Source: Chloroflexota bacterium
GTDB lineage: Bacteria; Chloroflexota; Anaerolineae; B4-G1; DUEL01
DNA: 64,000 nt
Direction of reading: 5' to 3'
NCBI GenBank assembly: GCA_014874475.1
Contig: JADBJJ010000012.1
Span: forward strand, 1 to 64,000
This document shows positions 1 through 7,863 of this stretch, piece by piece. Position 1 is the stretch's first letter, and each line of letters opens with the position of its first letter. The translations under genes and the position numbers were made by a program. A model generated the notes under the pieces. That model was given only the letters and a program-made list of their open reading frames with translations. It did no database searches and had not been told where the DNA came from.

Positions 1-771
1 CAGGCCGATGTGAAAGACATCCACGACAAGGGGACTCTGGGGACACTTCGCACCACCCATCTGCGCCGCCATCACCTGCCCCGATATCAATGGACGGCCT
101 GCGACGGGCGCACCCGCCTGCGCTTTCTGGCCTTCAGTTACGCCCTGAACAGCACCTGTGGACTGGCTTTCCTGATCCTGGTGTTGAGCTGGCTGCGGGC
201 CTTTGGGGTGGAGCAAAAGGTGACCTTCCAGACCGATTGGGGGCAGGAGTTTGGGGGAGACAACCCCCACCGGGTGCAAGCATTGAGCGAGCGCTTCCTG
301 GCTTCTCTGGGCGGGGCCTTGCGGCGCTACCCTCCAGGACGCAAGGGCTACAACGGCCGGGTGGAGCGCAGCCACCGCACCGACGACGAAGAATTCTACC
401 TGCCCTATTTGCTGAAGGTGCAGGATGTGACGCAGTTCCTGCGCCTCAGTGCCCGTTGGGTGGATGTGTACAACCGGCTGCGCCCCCACACCGGAAAAGG
501 GATGGACAATCAGCCTCCACTGGCCGTACTGCGGCGCCTGGGCTATAATGGGGATGATCGGATTGCCCTCTTCCCACCGGTGATTCTGGACGAGATCAGC
601 GCTGATCTGCTCCTCTCCTGTGACCCAGAGACTGGTAACGATCTATTGGCCCATTACACGCGCGGGGAGAAGACGAAGCGCCCCACTGATCACTTGCCAC
701 TAAATGCTTCTATGATATACTTTGTATCGGAAGGCCATGATGGATTCATCGCTGCAACTGCTGAACCCTGA
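1..771 (+). CDS. DDE transposase/integrase core, 5' partial
   Basis: The reading frame is open from base 1, so the true start lies outside the window; the first in-frame GTG at 10 falls inside the catalytic domain. The DDE triad of the rve/IS481-type integrase fold is visible: the first Asp in DVKDI near base 7, the second in FQTDWGQEF near base 234, and the Glu in NGRVERSHR near base 365. The family cuts and rejoins DNA to move an insertion sequence. The stretch through LGYNGDDRIALFPP matches the usual end of such proteins. The last 30 or so residues look unconserved and run over the promoter and start of the next gene, so the element end probably lies near 600-700. No terminal inverted repeat could be found because the left end is missing. 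It could be active or a remnant. Confidence 0.82.
   Translation, partial: QADVKDIHDKGTLGTLRTTHLRRHHLPRYQWTACDGRTRLRFLAFSYALNSTCGLAFLILVLSWLRAFGVEQKVTFQTDWGQEFGGDNPHRVQALSERFLASLGGALRRYPPGRKGYNGRVERSHRTDDEEFYLPYLLKVQDVTQFLRLSARWVDVYNRLRPHTGKGMDNQPPLAVLRRLGYNGDDRIALFPPVILDEISADLLLSCDPETGNDLLAHYTRGEKTKRPTDHLPLNASMIYFVSEGHDGFIAATAEP
694..721 (+). promoter_or_regulatory. Promoter for the 140-aa unknown gene
   Basis: A -35 box TTGCCA (694-699) and a -10 box TATACT (716-721) are 16 bp apart. The start of transcription would fall near 728, right at the GGAAGG ribosome site (729-734), giving a very short leader. The promoter lies inside the 3' end of the transposase reading frame. Confidence 0.55.
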
Positions 772-1159
772 TCGCGCCCGGCAACTGGTGGAACTGGCCG
801 AGCAAGCCCGGCGGCAACTGGAACGGTTCGCCGACCAGCCGGTTCAGTACGACGCTACCGCGCTGCAGTTACTGGACGAATGGATTGAGCGGACCCCATC
901 GCCGACAAAGCCGCTCCAGATTCTCTGGACCGCCTTCCTCGGTGAGGTCTTCCGAAGACGCCACCACGGGGAGTGGGCCATCTACCAGGGCGATGGTGGG
1001 CAACTGACCGTCGTTTGCCCGACCGAACGGGGTAGACTCTACCCGGTGGACGTGGCCGCGCAGGTGAGCCGCCGCATCGCCAGCGGCATCGCCGAATCCC
1101 TGGCCCTCTATTACGTCCGCCAGAGCATCCTCCTGCGAGAGCATGAGGATATCGCCTGA
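737..1159 (+). CDS. Unknown 140-aa protein
   Basis: I do not recognise this protein. It is soluble, with no signal peptide or membrane segment. The N-terminal half is rich in Arg/Glu/Gln/Leu and probably helical (LVELAEQARRQLERF). The second half has a beta-rich stretch around GEWAIYQGDGGQLTVVCP and ends in another helix. The start was chosen at the ATG pair 737/740 because GGAAGG (729-734) precedes it; a TTG at 722 in the same frame has no such support. It overlaps the transposase frame by 35 bases. Its own promoter sits just upstream, so it is probably expressed independently of the insertion sequence. Confidence 0.6.
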   Translation: MMDSSLQLLNPDRARQLVELAEQARRQLERFADQPVQYDATALQLLDEWIERTPSPTKPLQILWTAFLGEVFRRRHHGEWAIYQGDGGQLTVVCPTERGRLYPVDVAAQVSRRIASGIAESLALYYVRQSILLREHEDIA

Positions 1160-1335
1160 AGACAACAGACGATAGACCACGAACCCCAGACGATGGACAA
1201 TGGGCCTGCGCCCCGGAGTCCCAACGGTAGCCCGGCGGCAAGTGTAACGGAGCGCCGTCCTCCGCGACATGCGCCCCGCGCTTTGTGCCCTGCAACCCGT
1301 GACCCGCGACCTGCTCCCTGCGACCTGCCAGCCCT
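1160..1335 (+). repeat. Degenerate short-word repeats at gene junction
   Basis: Between the two genes, words of the type AGACGATAGACCACGA repeat (1160-1203). Further on, 1285-1330 carries tandem variants of CCTGCAACCYGTGACC and GCGACCTGC. The second block is translated as the proline/arginine-rich N-terminus of the next gene, which looks non-native. Similar words recur at 59313-59342 and 61538-61612. Confidence 0.5.
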
Positions 1336-3742
1336 CTTCATCCTCTCCACGGCTTGCCTGGCCTTTGAAGTCAACCTTACCCGCCTCTTCTCCGTCGCCC
1401 AGTTCTACCACTTCGCCTTTATGACGGTTAGCCTGGCGCTGCTGGGCTTCGGCGCCAGCGGGACGTTCCTCAGCCTGGCCGGGGGATGGATTCGCCGCCC
1501 GGAGCGGGCGCTGGCACTTCTGGCCTGGGGCTTCGCATTGGGCGCGGTCGGTTCCTATGGGCTCACACAGGCGCTCCCCTTTGACTCCTTCCGCGTCGCC
1601 CTGGACGGCCGACAGTGGGGTATCCTGGCTCTGCACTATGTGGCCCTATCTCTTCCCTTCTTCTGCGTGGGGGCAGCGACGGGGTTGCTCCTCTCCCTTC
1701 AGCGGGGCCGGGTGGGACGGACCTACGCAGCCAATCTGACCGGTTCGGCGCTGGGGTGCCTGCTGGCGGTGGTCGCACCGTCTCGCACCGGCGCCGAGGG
1801 CATGGTGCTCCTGACCGCCGCACTGGGCGGACTTTCGGCCCTCCTTTTCTCCCGTTCCCGAGGGCCTGCCGCTCTCCTCCAGTCAGTCCTTGTCGGGGGA
1901 TTGCTGCTGATGGCTTTCCGACCTCCGCCCGTCCTGGAAATTCGCCTCTCCCCCTACAGGGGCCTTTCCTACGCCCTCCAGTATCCGGATAGCCGTCTCC
2001 TTCTTCGGGCCTGGAACGGCGTCTCGCGGGTGGACGTGGTAGAGTCCTCCCTCATCCGCAGTCTCCCCGGGCAGGGCATTGCCTGCCGTGGACAGCCGCC
2101 ACCGCAGCGAGCGCTCTTCGTGGACGGAGACGACCTCAGCCCCATCACCCATGTCTCCGACCCGGCGGAACTGGCCCCTCTGACCGATTGTCTGCTGACG
2201 GCGCTCCCATACCGCCTGCGGCCGGGGGCCCGGACATTGGTCCTGGACCCGCGCGGCGGCTGGGACCTCTGGGTCGCGCTGGCGGAGGGGGCGGGGTCAG
2301 TGACGGCAGTGGAGCCCAACCCTCTGGTCGTCGCCGCCGTCCGCGCGCAGGGGGCCTGGGCAGGGGACCTCTACGACCGCCCCGAAGTGGACCTCTTTGT
2401 GGAGGACGGGCGGGCCTTCCTGGCCCGCGCAGGCCCGGAGTACGAAGTCATCCTTATGGCCCTCTCGGCCCCGTACCACCCCGTCACCTCCGGCGCCTAC
2501 AGTCTGGCGGAGAACTACCGCTACACCGTGGAGGGCTTTGTCGCCGCAATGCGCCGCCTGACCGATAGCGGCCTGCTGGCGGTGGTCCGCTGGGCCCAGT
2601 CGCCGCCTTCGGAGGAGGTGCGGGCTTTCGCGCTGGCGCTGGAGGCAGTGGAGCGGACCGGCGGCGATCCAGCGCAGAGCCTGGTCGCCCTGCGCAGTTA
2701 CAACCAGGTGCTCATTCTGGCCCGCCGGGGCCCTTTCACCGCGCCGGAACTGGCCGCGATTCGGGAATTCGCCGCCGCCCGCTCCCTGGACCTGGCTTAT
2801 GCTCCAGACATCCGGCCCGAGGAGGCCAACCGCTACAACATCATGCCTACCCCGGAGCACTATCTGGCCTTCGTCGGGCTGATGGAGGCCGAAGACCGCG
2901 CCCGTTGGCTGGCCGATTATCCCTTTGACGTTGCCCCACCCACCGACGACTGCCCGTTCTTCGGTCACTTCTTCCGCTGGCGGCAAATGCCGGAGGTGCT
3001 GGCAATGGCTGGCCACATCTGGCAGCCGTTCGGCGGGGCGGGATATCTGGTGCTGCTGGCACTATTGGGGATCGCCGTCGTCGCGGCGGTTGTCCTGATT
3101 CTCCTGCCGCTATCAGGGCGGAAAACGGTGCGGGCAGGCCCCGCGCCCGTCCCAGGAGGGCAACCGCAAAGGTTGCCCCTCCAGTTGGCCCCCTTCGGCT
3201 TCCTGGGGCTGGCCTTTATGCTGGTGGAAATCCCTCTGCTCCAGCGGTTCATTCTGTTTCTGGGGCATCCGGCCTATGCGATGGCGGGGGTTCTGGGGGC
3301 GCTGTTGCTCTCTTCGGGACTGGGAAGCCTGTTATCGGAGCGCGTCCCCCTACACCGGGCGCTGGGAGGGGTGGTGGGGATGGTGGTCCTCTACGGCCTG
3401 GGGATGCCCCTGCTCTCGGGGCCGCTATTGGGGCTTCCCTTTTGGGCGCGTGCAGCGGCAACGGCTCTGGGCCTGGCCCCGCTGGGGATCGCGATGGGTA
3501 TGCCCTTCCCACGCTTATTGGGGGCCCTCCAGGAGCGGGAACCGGCGCTGGTGCCCTGGGCATGGGGCGTCAACGGGGCGCTCTCCGTCGTCGCCTCCGT
3601 CCTGGCGGCCCTGATGGCCCTCTCCTGGGGCTTCCGGGCCGTCCTCATCGCCGGCGCGGCGGCCTATCTGGGGGCGTGGCTCACTTCGGCCTGGGCGTGG
3701 CGGTCTCCTGCATCCGGTGCTGCTGGACCCCTGGCCCGGTGA
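1193..3742 (+). CDS. Membrane-embedded spermidine-synthase-like protein
   Basis: The 849-residue frame has hydrophobic segments at both ends (about residues 44-250 and 615-840) around a soluble Rossmann domain (about 300-600) of the spermidine synthase/methyltransferase type. The nucleotide-binding turn reads LVLDPRGGWDLWVALAEGAG and is followed by an acidic strand end, VEPNP. The position where aminopropyltransferases keep a catalytic Asp after the YDVI strand reads YEVILMALSAPY, so spermidine synthesis is unlikely. The family is usually labelled fused MFS/spermidine synthase and its role is not established. The first 43 residues are low-complexity and coincide with short-word repeats, so the true start may be later, for example the TTG at 1283. 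A palindromic repeat (3154-3182) lies in frame in the linker before the last membrane block. The 3' end overlaps the opposing gene by 62 bp. Confidence 0.7.
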   Translation: MDNGPAPRSPNGSPAASVTERRPPRHAPRALCPATRDPRPAPCDLPALFILSTACLAFEVNLTRLFSVAQFYHFAFMTVSLALLGFGASGTFLSLAGGWIRRPERALALLAWGFALGAVGSYGLTQALPFDSFRVALDGRQWGILALHYVALSLPFFCVGAATGLLLSLQRGRVGRTYAANLTGSALGCLLAVVAPSRTGAEGMVLLTAALGGLSALLFSRSRGPAALLQSVLVGGLLLMAFRPPPVLEIRLSPYRGLSYALQYPDSRLLLRAWNGVSRVDVVESSLIRSLPGQGIACRGQPPPQRALFVDGDDLSPITHVSDPAELAPLTDCLLTALPYRLRPGARTLVLDPRGGWDLWVALAEGAGSVTAVEPNPLVVAAVRAQGAWAGDLYDRPEVDLFVEDGRAFLARAGPEYEVILMALSAPYHPVTSGAYSLAENYRYTVEGFVAAMRRLTDSGLLAVVRWAQSPPSEEVRAFALALEAVERTGGDPAQSLVALRSYNQVLILARRGPFTAPELAAIREFAAARSLDLAYAPDIRPEEANRYNIMPTPEHYLAFVGLMEAEDRARWLADYPFDVAPPTDDCPFFGHFFRWRQMPEVLAMAGHIWQPFGGAGYLVLLALLGIAVVAAVVLILLPLSGRKTVRAGPAPVPGGQPQRLPLQLAPFGFLGLAFMLVEIPLLQRFILFLGHPAYAMAGVLGALLLSSGLGSLLSERVPLHRALGGVVGMVVLYGLGMPLLSGPLLGLPFWARAAATALGLAPLGIAMGMPFPRLLGALQEREPALVPWAWGVNGALSVVASVLAALMALSWGFRAVLIAGAAAYLGAWLTSAWAWRSPASGAAGPLAR
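3154..3182 (-). repeat. REP-like palindrome inside a coding sequence
   Basis: GGGCAACC (3158-3165) pairs with GGTTGCCC (3171-3178) around a GCAAA loop, with flanking GGA/TCC adding to the stem. Read on the minus strand it resembles the GTAGGGGCAACCCTTGCGGT family found at 47894-47920 and 59966-59988. Here it is translated in frame as part of the linker of the membrane protein. Confidence 0.6.
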
Positions 3743-4463
3743 GGGGAACGAAGGCCACACCGCCGTAATTGTAGGCCTTCAACTCCCCATCCGGTTGTTT
3801 GACCAGTTTCCAGAGCACCTGATACCCGCCCGGCGGCCCCACCGGGATGACCATCCGCCCGCCCACGGCCAGTTGCTCCACCAGCGGCGGAGGGATATGG
3901 TCCGGCGCGGCGGTGACGATGATGGCGTCAAAGGGAGCGTACTCCGGCCAGCCGTAGTAGCCGTCCCCCTGCCTGCAGGTCACCTTGTATCCCAACTCCC
4001 TCAGCCGTTCCTCCGCGCTGCGGGCCAGTTCGGGGATGATTTCTATGGAGTAGACCTCCACCCCGGGGATGGAGGCCAAGACAGCGGCCTGATAGCCGGA
4101 ACCGGTTCCGATTTCCAGCACCCGGTCGCCGGTTTTCAGGTCCAGGAGTTCCGTCATCAGCGCAACGATGTACGGCTGGGAGATCGTCTGGCCGAAGCCG
4201 ATCGGCAGCGGGTAGTCACCATAGGCCTGGGGGCGCTCCTCCTCCGGCACGAAGAGGTGGCGAGGGACGGTCCGCATCGCCTCCAGCACCCGTTCGTCTC
4301 GGATTCCCCTGGCTTGGATGGTCTCAATCACCATTCGCTCCCTCATCTGGACGTAGCGGGTGTCGTCCACCGGCACGGCCGTCGGCGGCGGAGTGGGCGT
4401 GCCCACCGGCCGACACGCGACGGCCAGCAACAGAAAACAGGCAAAAAGCGCTTTCCGTATCAT
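3681..4463 (-). CDS. pcm: Lipoprotein protein-L-isoaspartate O-methyltransferase
   Basis: PCMT enzymes use S-adenosylmethionine to methylate isoaspartyl residues in damaged proteins. Family marks are clear: TISQPYIVALMTELL, the SAM-binding EIGTGSGYQAAVLA (about residues 137-150), and the downstream DAIIVTAAPDHIP. The first 17 residues form a hydrophobic signal ending in AVAC, a lipobox, followed by a Thr/Pro linker (GTPTPPPTAVP). This predicts a lipid-anchored, exported enzyme, which is odd because SAM is cytoplasmic. GGGGA lies upstream of the ATG. It is the last gene of the minus-strand run plsX-fabF-NERD-like-pcm, separated from the preceding gene by 120 bp containing hairpins. Its 3' end overlaps the converging membrane protein gene. 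Confidence 0.88.
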   Translation of the reverse strand: MIRKALFACFLLLAVACRPVGTPTPPPTAVPVDDTRYVQMRERMVIETIQARGIRDERVLEAMRTVPRHLFVPEEERPQAYGDYPLPIGFGQTISQPYIVALMTELLDLKTGDRVLEIGTGSGYQAAVLASIPGVEVYSIEIIPELARSAEERLRELGYKVTCRQGDGYYGWPEYAPFDAIIVTAAPDHIPPPLVEQLAVGGRMVIPVGPPGGYQVLWKLVKQPDGELKAYNYGGVAFVPLTGPGVQQHRMQETATPRPK

Positions 4464-4493
4464 CTTCGCAGAAGTCCCCTTCGGGGGCTAAAT

Positions 4494-4537
4494 GGCTCAA
4501 AGGCTTCGTCCTTTTGAGCCCGGACGTAAACGTCCGG
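4494..4537 (-). other. Two adjacent hairpins in the leader of pcm
   Basis: GGCTCAAAGG and CCTTTTGAGCC (4494-4520) form a stem with one bulge. Directly next to it CCGGACG-TAAA-CGTCCGG (4520-4537) forms a perfect 7-bp stem. A shorter CCCC-TTC-GGGG stem is at 4476-4486. There is no T-run, so these may be intercistronic stability or pausing structures rather than terminators. Confidence 0.45.
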
Positions 4538-4583
4538 ACGGAATAGGCAGTGTGGCGGCGACTTTTAACGGGAGAGATGGGCC

Positions 4584-5288
4584 TCATCGGCCTTCCCTTG
4601 GCAGCGCCTCTTCCAGTTGTCGGCGTGCGGCGGCGGGCATCGCTTTCGCAGTGCCAGGGCCTCGCAGCCAATCCTTGAATTTGCGCGCCAGCAGGGTGGG
4701 AACCGGCGGGTTTTCGACTTCCAGTTTGACATTCGGGTGGGTGAACAGAACGACCCCCCGCATCGGGACCGAAACGTCGGGCAGAATTTTGCCCAGGTAG
4801 CGGGCCATCCGCCGCAGTTCGTAATCCACATCCGCTTCCGGCACGCCCAGCCCCTCCTGCCCGGCCAGCGAGCGCAGGAATTTGAACCGCTGCCGCCACT
4901 TCCAGCGGCCGTTCTCATAGGTTACCTCACCGGGGATGGAGCGGACTACCAGCACTGTCAGGCCGTCCGGCCCCAGAAGAACGTGCGGGGAGGGAAGGAC
5001 GTGCTGATAGAGGGTGTAGCGGTTATCCAGCCCCTTCAGCGCCTCCCGGACGCTCCGGTAGTGGGCGCGCGGCCCCTCAAACCGCTCAGCATAGTAGCCG
5101 CCAACAATGGAAAGTCCGACACCGATGAGCAACGCCAGCCACATCCCCAGCGGAATCAGGGCCGACTCGCTCGTCCAGAAGATGGAAAGGATGAACGATA
5201 CCAGCAGGACCAGAAGCCCGGCGATACTGGCATAGCGCCCAATAAAAGCGCGGCGGCGAATGTATTTTTCGTTGGCAATAATGCGCAT
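4584..5288 (-). CDS. Two-TM protein with NERD-like domain
   Basis: The 234-residue protein begins with a basic stretch, then two hydrophobic helices (about residues 20-38 and 46-65). The cytoplasmic part contains HVLLGPDGLTVLVVRSIPGEV (about 106-126), which resembles the strand-turn-strand core of nuclease-related (NERD) domains. The C-terminal third ends in a charged helix. A NERD assignment would suggest DNA or RNA cleavage, but I could not identify the full active site, so the function is open. The start is supported by CAGGAGGA before the ATG. The gene lies 21 bp after fabF and is probably cotranscribed with it. Confidence 0.55.
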   Translation of the reverse strand: MRIIANEKYIRRRAFIGRYASIAGLLVLLVSFILSIFWTSESALIPLGMWLALLIGVGLSIVGGYYAERFEGPRAHYRSVREALKGLDNRYTLYQHVLPSPHVLLGPDGLTVLVVRSIPGEVTYENGRWKWRQRFKFLRSLAGQEGLGVPEADVDYELRRMARYLGKILPDVSVPMRGVVLFTHPNVKLEVENPPVPTLLARKFKDWLRGPGTAKAMPAAARRQLEEALPREGR

Positions 5289-5309
5289 CTGTCCTCCTGA
5301 CCGTGGTTT

Positions 5310-6548
5310 CTACCCCTCCCAGGCCCTGAGAATCACACAGGCGTTCTGTCCCCCCAGCCCAAAGGAGTTGGAGAGCACTACCCGCACCCAGGTCCGGCGG
5401 GCCTGCCCGGGGACGTAATCCAGGTCGCACTCCGGGTCTGGCTCCTCCAGGTTGACGGTTGGATGGATGACCCGATCCCGCAGAGTCAGCACGCAGACTA
5501 CCGCCTCTATGGCTCCCGACCCGCCCATCGCGTGGCCGGTCATAGACTTGGTCGCGTTGATCGGGACTCGGTAGGCATGGGAGCCGAAGACCCCCTTAAT
5601 GGCTCGCGTCTCCACGACGTCATTGAGGGGGGTCGCCGTGCCGTGGGCGTTGATGTAATCCACTTCTTCTGGGGCTATCCCCGCGTCCGCCAGCGCCCAG
5701 CGCATCGCCCGCATCGCTCCTTGCCCTTCCGGGTCCGGCTGGGCCACGTGGAACCCGTCCGACGATGTAGCCCACCCCAGCACCTCTGCCAGGATGGGCG
5801 CGCCGCGCGCTCGCGCGTGCTCCAGACTTTCCAGGACCAGGATGCCCGCCCCTTCCGCCAGCACAAACCCGTCCCGCTGCGCGTCAAAGGGACGGCTGGC
5901 CCGCTCCGGTTCGTCGTTGCGGGTAGAGATAGCCCGCATAGCCGCGAAGCCCGCGATGGCGACCTCATGGACGAACCCTTCCACCCCTCCGGCAACCACC
6001 ACCTCGGCGGCGCCGCGCCGGATGACCTCCGCCCCCTCCCCCACCGCCTGGGTCCCGGCCGCGCACGCGGTGACAGGGGTCAGAATCGGACCCAGTGCCT
6101 GTGCCCACTGACTGATGTGATGGGAGGGCATATTCGCCAACGAGGCCGTGATGGCGAACGGGCTGACTCGCTCCCATCCCCGCTCCCAGAGCAAGCGCGC
6201 CTGGGCGAAGGCCCATTCCAGACCACCGATACCGGTGCCGACGACCACTCCGGCCCGCTCCCCCAGCGGTGGAGTCAGTCCTGCCATTGCCAGCGCTTCC
6301 TGCGCCGCTGCCAGGGCCAGTTGAGAGGCGCGGGACACGCGCCGCGCTTCTTTAAAGGGCATATATCGGGCCGGATCAAAACCTTTGACTTCCCCAGCGA
6401 TGCGCACCGGCAGGTGAGAAGGGTCAAACTGAGTGATGGGGCCGATGCCGGAGCGGCCCGCCAGCAGCCCCTGCCAGGTCTCCTCAGCGGTCAGGCCCAG
6501 CGGAGTGACCGCGCCCACGCCGGTGACGACAACACGGGGACGGCTCAT
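5310..6548 (-). CDS. fabF: 3-oxoacyl-ACP synthase II
   Basis: FabF condenses malonyl-ACP with a growing acyl-ACP in fatty acid elongation. The 412-residue length is typical. The Cys-His-His catalytic triad is present: Cys in VTACAAGTQAVGEG (about residue 163), His in NAHGTATPLND (about 304) and His in MTGHAMGGSGAIEAV (about 339). The ATG overlaps the plsX stop as ATGA, with GAGGAGGA just upstream inside plsX, so the two are translationally coupled. Pairing a condensing enzyme with PlsX links acyl chain synthesis to phospholipid synthesis. Confidence 0.95.
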   Translation of the reverse strand: MSRPRVVVTGVGAVTPLGLTAEETWQGLLAGRSGIGPITQFDPSHLPVRIAGEVKGFDPARYMPFKEARRVSRASQLALAAAQEALAMAGLTPPLGERAGVVVGTGIGGLEWAFAQARLLWERGWERVSPFAITASLANMPSHHISQWAQALGPILTPVTACAAGTQAVGEGAEVIRRGAAEVVVAGGVEGFVHEVAIAGFAAMRAISTRNDEPERASRPFDAQRDGFVLAEGAGILVLESLEHARARGAPILAEVLGWATSSDGFHVAQPDPEGQGAMRAMRWALADAGIAPEEVDYINAHGTATPLNDVVETRAIKGVFGSHAYRVPINATKSMTGHAMGGSGAIEAVVCVLTLRDRVIHPTVNLEEPDPECDLDYVPGQARRTWVRVVLSNSFGLGGQNACVILRAWEG

Positions 6549-7591
6549 TCCTCCTCCTCGGAGACGGCCTGCGCAGCCCCTGCGCGCACCACATTCAGGA
6601 CGTTGCCCATAATGGCCCGCCGGGCCTGCCCGACGGCGTTCTTCACTGCTTTGGCGTTGGAGCGCCCGTGCCCGATGACGACCACTCCGTTCACTCCCAT
6701 CAGGAGCGCGCCGCCGTATTCGGCGTAGTCCAGCCGTTTGGCCACCCGCCGCAGGGAAGGCACCAGCAGCGCCAGCCCGGGCAACATCGCCACCAGTCCC
6801 GGCAGCAGCAGCACCAGCGCGACTTTGTTCAGCGGGCCTCCCATCAACTCCCGCCGCAGGAAACGGAAGAGGAACGATGCGATGGCCTCTGTCGTCTTCA
6901 ACATCACGTTGCCGGTGAAGCCATCGGTGAGGACCACGTCGGCGACGCCCCGGGTGACCTCTTTGGGCTCCACGTTGCCCACGAAGTTGAGGCCGCTCTG
7001 GGCCAGCAGGGCGTATGTATCCCGCACCAGCATGTTCCCCTTATCCGGCTCCTCACCGTTGGAGACCAGTCCCACCCGGGGATTGGGAACCCCCCAGACT
7101 CGCTCCACGTAGGCGATGCCCATTCGGGCGAACTGGAGGAGGTATTCGGGCTTGCAATCGGCCGTAGCGCCGTTATCCAGGAGGAGGACAGGGTTCGGGG
7201 CGACCGGGTAAATCGTCGCCAGGGCGGGCCGTTTGATGCCGCGAATGCGGCCCAGGTCAAAGATAGCGGAAGCCAGCACAGCGGCGGTGTTCCCGGCGGA
7301 GACGAAGGCATCGGCCTGGCCGTCCCGGACCAAGCGCATGCCGACGCGGATGGATGCATCCCGTTTCCGCTTTACCGCGTCGGTATGTTCGTGCATATCA
7401 ATGACTTCGGGGGCGTGGACGACGGTGATGGATAAGCCCTTGGTATCATGCTTTGCCAGTTCGGCCTGCACCACATCCTCGGGGCCCACCAGGATGATTT
7501 CGTCGCCCCATTCCCGCGCCGCCATGACCCCTCCGGCGACATCCGGCACCGGCCGGCCATCCGAGCCCATCGCGTCCAGAACGATGCGCAT
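6545..7591 (-). CDS. plsX: Phosphate acyltransferase PlsX
   Basis: PlsX converts acyl-ACP to acyl-phosphate, the substrate of PlsY in the first step of phosphatidic acid synthesis. The N-terminus MRIVLDAMGSDGRP, the internal SAGNTAAVLASAIFDLGRI, and the LTDGFTGNVMLKTTE segment are family hallmarks, and the 348-residue length fits. AAGGAGGAA precedes the ATG. It is the first gene of the lipid operon and is transcribed from a promoter whose -35 box overlaps that of the divergent L,D-transpeptidase gene. The leader is about 185 nt. Confidence 0.95.
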   Translation of the reverse strand: MRIVLDAMGSDGRPVPDVAGGVMAAREWGDEIILVGPEDVVQAELAKHDTKGLSITVVHAPEVIDMHEHTDAVKRKRDASIRVGMRLVRDGQADAFVSAGNTAAVLASAIFDLGRIRGIKRPALATIYPVAPNPVLLLDNGATADCKPEYLLQFARMGIAYVERVWGVPNPRVGLVSNGEEPDKGNMLVRDTYALLAQSGLNFVGNVEPKEVTRGVADVVLTDGFTGNVMLKTTEAIASFLFRFLRRELMGGPLNKVALVLLLPGLVAMLPGLALLVPSLRRVAKRLDYAEYGGALLMGVNGVVVIGHGRSNAKAVKNAVGQARRAIMGNVLNVVRAGAAQAVSEEEE

Positions 7592-7782
7592 ATTTGTTCC
7601 TCCTTAACCTGAGGTACGCCTTCTCCCCTTCTCATCCCCGTCGCGGGAAGGGCGAAAGGGTTGAGGGACAAAGAGAGGGAATCGCTGCCCGCCGTGACAC
7701 CAGGCGATTCCAGTTGCCCGTGGCACAAGTTACGCGCCGCCATTCCGCTGCGCTTCGCGGCCGAATTGCAAGTCTGAATACG

Positions 7783-7811
7783 ATGATACTTCCAAACTCG
7801 TCATTTGACAA
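7783..7811 (-). promoter_or_regulatory. Promoter of the plsX-fabF operon
   Basis: On the minus strand TTGTCA (7806-7811) and TATCAT (7783-7788) are 17 bp apart. The -35 hexamer covers almost the same bases as the plus-strand TTGACA (7805-7810), so the two operons share one core recognition site. The leader between here and plsX (7592-7776) holds no gene that I can support. Confidence 0.6.
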
Positions 7812-7833
7812 GTGGAGAAAGTCAACTTATACT
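7805..7833 (+). promoter_or_regulatory. Promoter of the L,D-transpeptidase gene
   Basis: A consensus TTGACA (7805-7810) is followed after 17 bp by TATACT (7828-7833). Transcription would begin near 7840. This excludes the upstream part of the long open frame that begins at 7594 as coding. Confidence 0.75.
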
Positions 7834-7863
7834 TCAGGGAGCAGGGATATGAGGGTGGGGAGT

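Noticed and set aside
5463-6728. A 421-residue plus-strand open frame opposite fabF
   Set aside because: Shadow of the fabF gene, Arg/His/Pro-rich, without a ribosome site or family match.
7594-7848. N-terminal extension of the L,D-transpeptidase frame
   Set aside because: It lies upstream of the predicted transcription start near 7840 and would precede the signal peptide with about 85 polar residues.
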